Of a stretch of 64,000 nt of DNA, positions 54,982 through 64,000 are shown piece by piece. The notes beneath the pieces were generated by a model. The model made no database searches. It worked only from the letters and a program-made list of their open reading frames with translations, and was not told where the DNA came from. The stretch is from Conchocele bisecta (taxonomy: Eukaryota; Mollusca; Bivalvia; Lucinida; Thyasiridae). Position 1 is the stretch's first letter. Each line of letters opens with the position of its first letter. Location: NCBI GenBank assembly GCA_029237695.1, contig CM055267.1, positions 4,672,036 to 4,736,035 of the forward strand, written 5' to 3'. The position numbers were made by a program, and so were the translations under genes.

Positions 54982-56503
54982 TTTTAGCTCACCTGAGCGA
55001 AGCTCATGTGAGCTATTGTTACCGCAATGTGTCCGTCGTCGTCCGTGAACATTTTCAAACGTCTTCTCCTCGGTAACCATTGGGCCTATAGTCACCAAAC
55101 TTCATGGTCATGGTCCTTAGGTAGGGGGATTACACAATTGTTAAAATGACGTCATTACGTAATCCAAGATGGCCGCCGTCTAAAAACCGCCAACCGGATT
55201 TCGACAAAACTTGGTAGGAATGATTGATGTACATTGCTCTTTCAAAGTTGTTAAAATGGTGACCCTGGGTTCAAAAATGGGCCGTGGGGTCAAATTGGGG
55301 TCAAATTTTATTTTTGACTGAATATGGTCATGTTATATATCAAATCGAAGGTATCAATGAGGCGATCACTTTGGTACATTTTTTGTCGAAATCGGATTGT
55401 TATGTCATCCAAGATGGCCACCAAAATGTCAAAAGGTCGTTCTTTTATTAGAGATTTAAAAATTCTTCTTCACATGAACCGCTTGGCCCATGGTAGCCAA
55501 ACTTAAAAGTTATGGTCCATGGGTGAAGCCTTTTCAGATTTGTTAAAATGGAGGTCATCGCTAATGCAAGATGGCCGCCGTCTGAAAATAGCATAAATTC
55601 TTAAAAAATCTTCTTCTCATGAACCGCTAGCCGGATTTCGACGAAACTTGGTAGGAATGATCGATGTACAATGCTCTTTCAAAGTTGTGTCAAAAATGGG
55701 CGTGGCCCGTGGGGTCAAATTTTATTTTTGACCGAATATGGTCATGTTATATATCAAATCGAAGGTATCAATGAGGTGATCACTCTGGTGCATTTTTTGT
55801 CGAAATCGGATTGTTGTGCATCCAAGATGGCCGCCGAAATGTCAAATGGTTGTTCTTTTATTAGAGATTTCAAAATTCTTCTTCACATGAACCGCTTGGC
55901 CCATGGTAGCCAAACTTAAAAGTTATGGTCCATGGGTGAAGCCTTTTCAGATTTGTTAAAATGGAGGTCATCGCTAATCCAAGATGGCCGCCGTCTTAAA
56001 ATAGCATAAATTCTTAAAAAACTTTTTTCTCATGAACCGCTGGCCGTATTTCGACTAAACTTGGTAGGAATGATCGATTTACAATACTCTTTCAAAGTAG
56101 TGAAAATGGTGACCCCGGGGTCAAAAATGGGCATGGCCCGTGGGGTCAAATTGGGGTCAAATTTTATTTTTGACCGAATATGCTCATGCCATATATCAAA
56201 TTGAAGGTATCGATGAGGCGATTGCTCTGGTGCAATATTTGTCAGAATCGGATGATTATGTCATCCATGATGGCCGCCAATAGGTCCATTTATTCAAGAT
56301 TTTTAACGTCTTTTTCTCAGGAACCACATGGCCGATGCTGGCCAAACTTCATAGGAAGTTAAGATCCTTGGGTGAAGCATTTTCTGATTTGGTAAAATGA
56401 GTCATCGCTTAATCCAAGATGACCGCCATCTAAAAATAGCACAATCTCCTCTGGTGTTCATGGAGTCAGGTGAGCGAATTAGGGCCATCATGGCCCTCTT
56501 GTT
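54982..56503 (+). mobile_element. AGCTCACCTGAGC-family element, copy 2
   Basis: Head TTTTTAGCTCACCTGAGCGA, three ~400-bp units (AGGAATGATYGATKTACA, CCAAGATGGCCGCC), tail GGTGAGCGAATTAGGGCCAT CATGGCCCTCTTGTTT. It interrupts a SINE-like copy whose halves lie at 54958-54981 and 56504-56595, giving both ends. Non-coding. Confidence 0.75.
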
Positions 56504-57915
56504 TATGTAAATATTCTTTTTTAATTTTCTCTCCATCCGTGCAGGTAAAATATGGAACCCTAACGGTTGACAGGCCATTACACAAACAAACAAAACAACT
56601 GCTTGTTAGGATCATTACAAGTGTTTCGCTGACTGAATGGCAAACTGTGTCGACGCGGACCATACAAATTCATATCTAACTTTCATGCCTTAGCCCCATT
56701 TCTCCATCCACAGTGACATTTCATTTCTGACCGTCACAGGCCCTGATCACTGCACACGCGTGCACTCCCACAGCACGGTGTACGGTGGGATGTACGGTGG
56801 TTGCCAGTGGTCAGAGGTAATAAGCCCGGGTGTGTCAGATCGTCATCCATATTTGGGCCACGGGCTGAGAAAAGGTCCCTTACATCATTCACACCAGTTG
56901 TAGGTTGGTCCTCGTGCCCAGTCGCTCTGTAGGATTAGAATGTAACCAGTTTGCTGATGATGGCAGGCATCGGTCGCATACTTAAGTGACTGAATGCGAA
57001 CAACGTAGCCCCTGATTAGACTGCGCGGATGCGCAGGCTGATCTGGGTCTACTTTGGTCGCAAACGTCGTAAGGTACCATTTCTCAGCTGGCGTCCATTT
57101 CAAACCAATCGGGTAGACTATATCAGAGCATGGCGTACAATTGTTTTATTGTTTCGGAAACACCTTTGGGTGGTGGGAGCTCGCTGTCAGATGCCAGCCC
57201 TCCCACCTGCCTGCCCCATTTATGCACACTGATCGTTCCTGCCTTGCTGCTGTGACGGACAATAAACATACCAGAATCAGCTCGTCTCGCTTCTTTCTTC
57301 TCTCGCGTCTAACATTATAATTATACCCCCCCACCCCTGGCGTACAAAGTATGCCGAGGGGTATATAATGTTCGTATTGCCGTCCGTCCGTTCGTTTGTC
57401 CGTACGTGCACACGAATGGGGTCTTAGGTGGTTGGAGGTGTGGCCTAAGACAAAAGAAAATGCAACATATTCCGTAACCACTTAAGACTATTGTTCTTAG
57501 GTGGTCATTCTTTTGTTTGATGTGGCGGTTGGTTCGGCGCATGCGATGGATAATTTAACGATCGGGATTCATCCTTACCGGAATCCCGACCGGATACCTG
57601 ATTTGACCCTCAGGTATGTCTTTGGCTTTCTTGTAGGTGAGAGTTGAATCTGGTTATATACCCCATATAAGATATTATAATTTCAGGACTGAATGTATAT
57701 TTGTTTAGTAGTAGTAAGGGAGTCAAAATGATACCACCTACCGTGATATCATTTATAACCCTCTATAATACCCCCACCACCCCCGAAAATCAAAAAATTG
57801 GTTAACGAGGAAAATTGGGTCTCCCGACAGCAAATTTATGAATTTTTGGAGAAAATAATTTTGAAAAGAGGGAGTCCCAATTATATTGGTAATTGACTTT
57901 TGAAAAAAGTCGAAA

Positions 57916-58206
57916 TCATTCATGTAAGTACAATAGTTTATATTCCTCATTTTTCTCCTCCACTATAGCTAATTTATTTCGCAGATCAGCAACTAATTCT
58001 ACCAGCTCTAGTCTACCACGTTCACCTTTAGCCACCTGACGGCGTAGTTGCTTATGTCTACAAAGAGTTTGGGCACTAACGAATTTACAAGGGCATCTAG
58101 GGCATTGAAATTGTGGGGGGACACAAGGAAACTTTCTACGTCTCGCTAGATGCCTTCGTAGATAGTCTTTACACGTAAACGTCTTACAACAAGTCTCACA
58201 CTCCAT
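57916..58206 (-). CDS. Polinton small C2H2/zinc-finger coiled-coil protein
   Basis: A 96-codon frame from ATG 58206. Residues 3-30 CETCCKTFTCKDYLRRHLAR and residues 32-55 CPRCPCKFVSAQTLCRHK are two Cys2His-type fingers (C-x2-C...H). From residue 65 a leucine-heptad helix (LELVELVADLRNKLAIVEEK) follows. Likely DNA-binding. The start lies 10 bases from the palindrome that separates it from the divergent polymerase gene, so both may share that control region. I do not recognise a named family. Confidence 0.6.
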   Translation of the reverse strand: MECETCCKTFTCKDYLRRHLARRRKFPCVPPQFQCPRCPCKFVSAQTLCRHKQLRRQVAKGERGRLELVELVADLRNKLAIVEEKNEEYKLLYLHE

Positions 58207-58215
58207 TATATATGT

Positions 58216-58312
58216 ATATAACCTATGAAATTTATCTGTTCAATTGGACGTGAAAAAAACATTATGTAAATTTTTGACGTCCAATTGAACAGATAAATTT
58301 TATAGGTTATAC
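58216..58312. promoter_or_regulatory. 36-bp inverted repeat between divergent Polinton genes
   Basis: Arms 58216-58251 and 58277-58312 (TTTATCTGTTCAATTGGACG and its complement, with 2 mismatches in total) around a 25-base AT-rich loop. It occupies the 140-base gap between the zinc-finger gene and the polB start and is the obvious candidate for a bidirectional promoter or operator. Confidence 0.75.
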
Positions 58313-58346
58313 AAAAGTATATATACAAAAGTATAATACAGAAAAT

Positions 58347-59495
58347 ATGATAACGCCAGAAACTAGAGCAGAAATAGAAAGTTTGAGAAGAGAAGCCGAA
58401 TCTCTAGGGATTACTTATAGTACACGGTTGAGAGTTAGGGGGTTGACAAAGCTGATAAATGCCACAAAGAATGAGGCGTTTATGAAGCGGTTTACCTGCG
58501 CCTATAAAAGAGGGGCATTTACAAACCTCTCACTAGCGGATGAAGTTGGTAACAGAATTCAAAAAGAAAGTATTGCGGAGTTAAGGGCTAGTGTAATAAA
58601 ACCTTCAAGCACCAATAATTTGTCCCAAATTAGACACACAGGTGGCCCAATACAAAATAATAAGAACAAATCTCTCGTTCGCGCGATAGTGGAAAAAGGT
58701 GAAGAAATATTGGGGGCTCACGATGAAACATTGGAAAAGGTAGAAAATGGAAGACGGGTGGTTACATTATCCTTTCGTAAAAACAGTAACATTAACGAGT
58801 CTGAACGCATGTCCGAGAAACTCGCTCCGTATCTAACAACCAATTTTTATTTGAGATATTCATATTCTTACAAGCTAGAACATATGGAGGAAATTAAAAA
58901 TGGAAAACCTGTAACTATAATAATGCACAAAAATCTCGGTGGTAGCGAACCACTATCATCAATGAAAACCGTTAAAAAATGGCTGTCAGATAAGGAGCAA
59001 ACACGAATAATGTCCGATAAAATAGACAGACCGAATACAAAGTGGAAGTTTGTAAGATGGGTAGAGGTTTTCTTAAAGCTAATACAGGGTAGTAGGGGAA
59101 AAGATTTGGGGACTACAATCCAAAGAAGCAGCAGGAGGAGAACTTCCAGAATGGCTGAAGAAAAAAAAGGTATGTATTCTTTAGATAAGTATAATGACGA
59201 CCTTTGTCTGTTCAGGTGTCTAGCTATGCATATGACAGATAAAAGACCCGACAGATGTACAGAAAAGGCGAAAGAACTTAGTAAGCAATATTTTGGTAGT
59301 AATGTGGTTTCACCAATTCCTTTTTCAGATCTGAAAAAGGTTGAAGAGTTTTTTAAAATCGGTATAGAAGTATATCAACCCACCGAATGTAACGTATGGT
59401 GGTTGAAAAAGGTACCGGCGCACTATAAGGCAATAGGTAATAAACCAATGACAATAGGACTGTTTAATAATCACGCATTTCTAATAAAAAATTAA
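58347..59495 (+). pseudogene. Polinton DNA polymerase B, N-terminal part
   Basis: 382 codons from ATG 58347. The N-terminal ~100 residues are basic and unassigned. Residues ~275-380 hold DDLCLFRCLAMHMTD and near the end FNNHAFLIKN, an arrangement resembling the Cys and His elements of OTU-like proteases, often seen in front of invertebrate Polinton polymerases. A slip in the A-rich run near 59490 causes the stop; in the shifted frame the sequence continues as CDSKQKFTKASNMKRHGPKC, a zinc-finger-like segment, joining the next part. Confidence 0.7.
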
Positions 59496-59563
59496 AAAAC
59501 CTTAAAAACCTATCTAAAATTTACGCCTGCGATAGCAAGCAGAAATTCACGAAAGCGAGTAAT

Positions 59564-60205
59564 ATGAAGAGACACGGACCAAAATGTATGAAAGGTGAGA
59601 CAAAAGTAGTATGTGATGGTAATTATTTAGAGCGCCCGCGTTCGTCGTTCGAGAAAGCATTCTACCCAAAAAGTTCTAACAGTTATGGGGGGGCGATCGA
59701 TTGGATGTACTCTGTGGAAAAGCGCGAGGGAATTCACATTCACCACGAACAGTGTGGACACGGGGGTGAAAGATGGATTTTAGGAGCTCCAGTAGATGGA
59801 TACTGTCCAGAAACCAATACCGTATATCAATATCACGGCTGTTACTGGCACGGGTGTGAGATTCATGCAAAGCATAGAAAAGAAGAACGCGCATCCACTA
59901 TGAGAAGAGATACATTTATTAGAAGAAGCAAAGAATTCAACCTAGTAGTTATGTGGGAATGCGAATTTCAAAGAACTGGTAAAGACATAAAGATCGGTTG
60001 CGACACTACTCTTTATCCATATCAGATAGTATACGATTTTGAGGCATATCTCAACCCAGAATTTGAAACTCTCGGTAATAATCTAGAGTACGAAGCCGAG
60101 CACGTTCCGGTAAGCGTTAGTATAGGAGATAATTTCTCAGGAACAGTAACTCATATTTGTGATAAAGATCCCGCAAAACTTATAGAAAAATTTCAAAATT
60201 TGTAG
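59564..60205 (+). pseudogene. Polinton DNA polymerase B, exonuclease region
   Basis: A 213-codon segment. It carries an endonuclease-like block (GAPVDGYCPETNTVYQYHGC YWHGC), then IVYDFEAYLNP, which corresponds to the D-x-E Exo I motif of family B polymerases. Ends at a frameshift near 60200 (FQNL, where the other frame continues FVEDLK). Confidence 0.75.
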
Positions 60206-61092
60206 AAGATTTGAAAGTCAGGGGAAAAGCTATAAGAGAAGAAGTGTGGTCAAGATATGGGTTTAATACAGAACATTTACGTAAAAACCAAATCGCCAAG
60301 ATCGAACAGTGGATAGAGCAAGTACCGGTTATAGGTTTTAACAGCAGTAAGTACGATATAAACTTAATAAAGAAATACCTAGTAGGCGAACTGGCATCAA
60401 CAACAAAGAAAGTAATGGTCGGAAAACGTGCAAACGCAACAATATTTCTATTTACTCCAGAGTTTAGATTTCTTGATGTAATACTTTATCTAGGACCCGG
60501 TGTAAGTTACGATAGTTGGATAAAAGCCTACGAATGCAAAGGACAGAAATCTTTCTTTCCTTATGAGTGGTTCGATTCTCCAGACAAACTGGATTACCCA
60601 GGACTACCGGATATAGAGAATTGGTATTCCAAACTATCTGGGAAAATGTTAATAGATGAAACAGAATTAAGTAAATGTCGTAGAATTTTCGAAGAAAATA
60701 ATATGAAAACTTTCAGAGATTGGTTGAAATATTATAACGATTTAGATGTAGCACCGTTCCTAGAAGCGGTGGAAAAAATGTGTGAATTTTATAAACACAG
60801 AGGTGTGGATATTTTCAAAGATGCGATAACACTACCTGGAGTAGCTATACAATATTTATTGAGAGGAACCATTAAAGAACAAAAATCTTCAAAGACGATT
60901 ATACCGGAGGATGCTCTATATGCACCAAAAGAAGAAACATACGAAATGATGAAGGACGCTCTAGTTGGCGGTCCATCAATAGTATTTACACGATATGCAG
61001 AAGCCGGTGTTTCAAATATTAGAGTGGGTTCCAAACCGTGCAAGGCTGTTTTGGGGTATACGACGCAAACGCGTTATATTTATCTACGTTAA
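60206..61092 (+). pseudogene. Polinton DNA polymerase B, Exo II-III and start of palm
   Basis: Holds IGFNSSKYDINLIKKYLV (Exo II), YYNDLDVAPFLEAVEKM (Exo III) and LPGVAIQYLLRGT. Near 61055 a frameshift occurs immediately before YDANALYLST, the polymerase motif A. In the unshifted frame the segment ends at 61092. Between Exo III and motif A lies the insertion (TPR1) found in protein-primed enzymes. Known role: replicates the linear element using a terminal protein primer. Confidence 0.8.
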
Positions 61093-62333
61093 ATAAAGAG
61101 ATGCCGTGTGGGAGAGGAAACTATAACAACCATATAGATTACCCCACATAACCCTAAATTTATTAAAAAGTTTTGTAAAAGAGTTTTATCTGGAGACTGG
61201 TTTGGGTTTGCGGAGGTGGATATAGAAGTTCCACACAACTTAAAAGATAAGTTTTCTGAAATGTCCCCAATATTTATAAACAGAGAAGTAGAGGTTGATG
61301 AAGTTCCCACACACATGTTAAAATATTTAAAAGATACTGGCCGAACAAGAGGAGATGGAAAAAAATTGGTGAGATCTATGACAGCCACTAAAGTATTGCT
61401 GTACGCGCCACTGTTGAAATGATATTTAAAACACGGCCTAGAAATAACTGGAGTTCATGTGTTATAGATTATATTTAGCGGAAAACCATTCGAATGGTTC
61501 GCAAAAGAAGTTACAGCCGCAAGAGGAACGGGTGATGTAGAACCAAATAAGAAACCAGTAGCCGACATAATGAAATTATTAGGAAACTCGTGTTGTGGAA
61601 AAATGATAGAGGCAACGGAGAGACATTTAAATACGACATATACACAAAACGAAACCTGTGTTGACAAAGCATTAAGATCTGCATTCTTTGACGATTTGGA
61701 AGAGATAGGAGATGCGTATGAAATATCTTCAAGAAAACCCAGGTGTGCGGTAAAGAGACCATTCCATTGTGGAATAGCGGTTTATCAACTAGCTAAATTG
61801 AGAATGTTGGAATTTTACTACGAATTTCTTGACAAATACGTAAAAAGAGAAGACTTTGAATTAATACAGATGGATACGGATAGTATGTATATAGGAGTTA
61901 GTGGAAAAACGATAGAGGAATTGATTAGACCTAACTTACTAGACGGGTTTGAAAAAGAAAAAAGAAATGGTTGGCTTGGGATAAATGGAGCGAAAGAGAG
62001 CCCGGACTTTTCAAAATGGAATTTAGCGAAGATAGGGCGATAGCGTTATCTAGTAAGTGTTATTTTGTAGAAAAAATTAATTCTATTAATAAAAACTCTG
62101 CGAAAGGAATGTCCAAGAGAACTAACAATTTAAATTGGGATAGATATAAACAGTAGTACTAAGTGAAACTACAGAAGATGGAAAACACATTATAGATGTA
62201 GCCACAAAATAGGGGATTTAAAATGAAAGACGGTGTTATGAAAACGTACTGTCAACAAAAATTAGGACTCTCGGCATACTACGATAAAAGACGTGTGTTA
62301 CCAGACGGAATACATACAGAACCTCTCTAATGA
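61093..62333 (+). pseudogene. Polinton DNA polymerase B, palm-thumb region
   Basis: Continues through several frames: motif B KLLGNSCCGKMIE (61573-61611), motif C QMDTDSMYIG (61867-61896), then GLFKMEFSEDRAIALSSKCY (another frame, from ~61992) and LGLSAYYDKRRVLPDGIHTE before a stop near 62330. At least four frame changes lie between 61050 and 62220. All catalytic motifs are individually recognisable but the gene cannot make a full protein. Confidence 0.75.
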
Positions 62334-62374
62334 TTTATTTAATAATTTTGAAAAAAATTAAGAAAATTAGCAAT

Positions 62375-63366
62375 CTAAAGACTCTGATGATCCGGGGGTA
62401 GCTGAGTGTCAGAAGGCACCGCGAGAAGTTCTTCGCGAACAAACCCTCGAGATGGCCCATCATCCAAATAGTAGAGCACGGGCTCATCGGGCTTGGTAAT
62501 AGATCGATCTAGATGATATACATTGAGAGCTCTCCCGGTTGATAGAGGTACCGGACGTCAATATCCGATGGAAGCCGTTGCTCCTCTAAACCAACGGGTC
62601 GTCCGCGCGAGACGGCAGAGGGCTCACTCGTCACCCTTTTAAACTTGATAGCATCTACGGGCTTCTTACCTATCAATCTGGTCACCTCTCCGTTCAGTGC
62701 GGAGACCACGGCGGGCAGTCTGGCCACCCACTCGGTCGATCGCGAATGAGGGTCTACAAGTTCTTTGGCGTATTGGTGTCCGAACAGTCTCTCAGCCAGG
62801 GTTCGATTGAAGCGCTCCACGATCCCCTGGTCCCGGTGGATGTTGACGCGGCCGCATCTGACAGAAACTTCGTGCTTAGACAATAGATGAGAGACCGCGC
62901 CCATGAACTCGCGGCCGGGATCGACCTGGAGAAGATTCGGCCATTTGAGAGGACTCCTCTTATATATTCGGGAGAGAGCCTCGGCCACCTCCTTAGACTC
63001 TTTAGTGGCCAACGGCTCAGGTCCCTTATAACGACTCGCTACGTCAACGACTGTCAGCGCGTACTTGTACGTTTTACGACCGACGCGATCGTGAGGGTGA
63101 AACAGGAGATCCGCTTGGTGAACTTGGTTCGGCACCGGCACGTCGAATTTCGGGCGCGGAATATTGTGAGGCGCGGGTAAATAGATCTGCCAGATGGCCT
63201 GCTTCTTGAGCCATTCCTTGACAGCGTTTTCTGAAACCTTGGTCGCCGCCGCGAGGTTCTTGATGGCAGCGAGTCCCTTCCAGTAGCCGCGGGGGCTATA
63301 GTACGCGTTCGCTAGCTTGCGCGTTAGGCGAACCGATAGTTTGGTATTAAGTTTGCGCGTGTTCAT
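62375..63366 (-). pseudogene. Polinton retroviral-type integrase (one frameshift)
   Basis: 285 codons open from ATG 63366. N-terminal helical HHCC-less region (WKGLAAIKNLAAATKVSENA), rve core with QVHQADLLF (first D), LLQVDPGREF (second D) and DQGIVERFNRTLAERLFG (E). The last part reads VRYLYQPGELS, where a frameshift near 62525 brings a premature stop. In the other frame it continues VYHLDRSITKPDEPVLYYLD and FVREELLAVPSDTQLPPD to a stop at 62375-62377, the usual C-terminus. It inserts element DNA into the host, making 6-bp duplications. Only the C-terminal tail is affected, so loss is recent or partial. Confidence 0.85.
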
Positions 63367-63697
63367 CGTATGCGATGTATTCTAATATATCGGACAATCT
63401 CCAACATGCCCTCGCCAGATCGTCCGGTAACTGCGTCGATAATAATAAACCTTTGTTGGAAGTACAATCGCGCTTGGGGGTTAAGTTCTGAAGGAAGTTG
63501 GGAAAATCTAATCCCCCAGGATTGGTGGAGGAATCTAACATCCGCTTTGCGAAAAGGGTGGCTGCATTTTCGTCCTCCCGCCACGTCTCGAGAGAATCTC
63601 GGGCCAGACGAATCATACCCTTTGCACCAGCTATGTGGTGTTTAAGGGCAGTGTAGCCTACATCAATCATAGCAAAATAAAGTTCGTCAACTGACAT
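63347..63697 (-). CDS. Polinton hypothetical protein upstream of integrase
   Basis: 116 codons from ATG 63697, overlapping the integrase start by 20 bases, as in compact polycistronic layouts. Begins MSVDELYFAMIDVGYTALKH, mostly helical, with a Trp/Asp-rich end (ARACWRLSDILEYIAYDEHA). No motif recognised. It is GC-richer than the polymerase region. Could be a coat or accessory protein; function unknown. Confidence 0.5.
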   Translation of the reverse strand: MSVDELYFAMIDVGYTALKHHIAGAKGMIRLARDSLETWREDENAATLFAKRMLDSSTNPGGLDFPNFLQNLTPKRDCTSNKGLLLSTQLPDDLARACWRLSDILEYIAYDEHAQT

Positions 63698-63745
63698 CGT
63701 TCTATATATATATATTTATAAAAAAAATTATTTAAAATAATTAAT

Positions 63746-64000
63746 TTAAAATCTCGATTGAATATAGTAGCCGACGAGCCCCACCACACCCATTCCCACG
63801 ACGATGAACGCGATCTCGCGGTCTTTTTGGGGCTCTGACGGTACATAGAAATCTGAAAGTTGGGGCTCGCGATCCAGCGGCGCGAGACTTTTCTGCGGAT
63901 ATGCCAGCGCGTACTCGCGGTTGGCTTCTTCAACGTTCTGAAAAGTTTGTGCGGCGTGATTTTCGCGGCGAAGCTCTTCATTGACCCAGTCCAGATGGGC
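63746..64000 (-). CDS. Polinton C-terminally anchored membrane protein (partial)
   Basis: Open from the window edge to TAA at 63746-63748, 84 residues visible. Reads AHLDWVNEELRRENHAAQTF, a Pro/Glu-rich segment DREPQLSDFYVPSEPQKDR, then one hydrophobic helix IAFIVVGMGVVGLVGYYIQ and a short basic end. A soluble N-terminal part with a single C-terminal transmembrane segment. It lies 49 bases upstream of the 63697 gene in the same orientation. The name and function are unknown; the start is outside the window. Confidence 0.6.
   Translation of the reverse strand, partial: AHLDWVNEELRRENHAAQTFQNVEEANREYALAYPQKSLAPLDREPQLSDFYVPSEPQKDREIAFIVVGMGVVGLVGYYIQSRF

Larger units (their letters stand above)
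37576..57690. other. Gene-free, repeat-filled region
   Basis: Outside the individually listed elements I see no credible coding region between ZSWIM8 and the Polinton. The open frames are short, AT-biased or inside repeats. Most unlisted stretches are fragments of the two SINE-like families, with CCTGATCAGACTGYGCGGAT and CACTGGTCGCAAA blocks. Confidence 0.6.
57697..64000. mobile_element. Polinton/Maverick DNA transposon, left part (runs off window)
   Basis: It begins near 57697 (AGTAGTAGTAAGGGAGTC), where a SINE-like copy is broken after GAATGTATATTTGTTT. Contents: C2H2-type gene (-), protein-primed DNA polymerase B (+, broken), retroviral-type integrase (-, one frameshift), unknown gene (-), membrane protein (-, cut by the window edge). 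PolB plus an rve integrase on one element defines Polintons. The right terminal repeat, capsid genes, ATPase and protease would lie beyond 64000. The left boundary is inferred from the SINE break. Confidence 0.85.

Noticed and set aside
63667..63981. 104-codon minus-strand frame at the right edge
   Set aside because: It overlaps in another frame the better candidate 63746-64000, which has a clean transmembrane helix and natural codon use.

Overview
The window is eukaryotic, repeat-dense genomic DNA, most likely from a bivalve mollusc. The evidence is spliced exons with GT-AG introns, lineage-typical dispersed repeats (the AGCTCACCTGAGC and ATACCCCCAC families, and SINE-like elements ending in AACAAACAAAC), and invertebrate transposons of the DIRS, Ty3/gypsy, Polinton and pogo-like types. 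The species is not identifiable from sequence alone.

One host gene is firmly recognised: the 3' half of ZSWIM8 on the + strand, nine exons from 9465 to the stop at 37175. All eight splice junctions keep phase and together encode 918 residues. The product is the substrate-receptor subunit of a cullin-RING ubiquitin ligase, best known for target-directed microRNA degradation. Upstream exons must lie outside the window.

Layout. 1-2700: decayed DIRS-like tyrosine-recombinase retrotransposon. 3511-8795: Ty3/gypsy element with two ~1.39 kb LTRs, tRNA-Leu primer site, intact gag and a deleted pol. 9465-37175: ZSWIM8. Its introns hold a 48-bp array of repeated 5' splice sites, a 26-bp minisatellite, a 6.48-kb TIR DNA transposon (12228-18708), a fold-back element with tRNA-like promoter boxes, a 43-bp array next to a 3' splice site, 190-bp and 158-bp tandem arrays, and a nested pogo-like / Helentron-like pair. 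37176-57690: no gene recognised; MITEs, SINE-like copies, several tandem-array repeat families and hairpins. 57697-64000: left part of a Polinton/Maverick with a zinc-finger gene, a frameshifted protein-primed DNA polymerase B, a retroviral-type integrase, an unknown small gene and a C-terminally anchored membrane protein, running off the right edge.

The strongest candidate for an undescribed system is the 12228-18708 transposon. Its ~1550-codon minus-strand gene (broken by six frame changes and one stop) combines acidic motifs like those of FEN1/XPG 5' nucleases with a C-terminal TSO1-type CXC cluster. It has no recognisable DDE or tyrosine/serine recombinase. Long terminal inverted repeats, a 3-bp target duplication and a nearby paralogous empty site show that it moved as a unit. 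A second unusual pattern is that three ZSWIM8 splice boundaries each sit at the edge of an unrelated tandem array.
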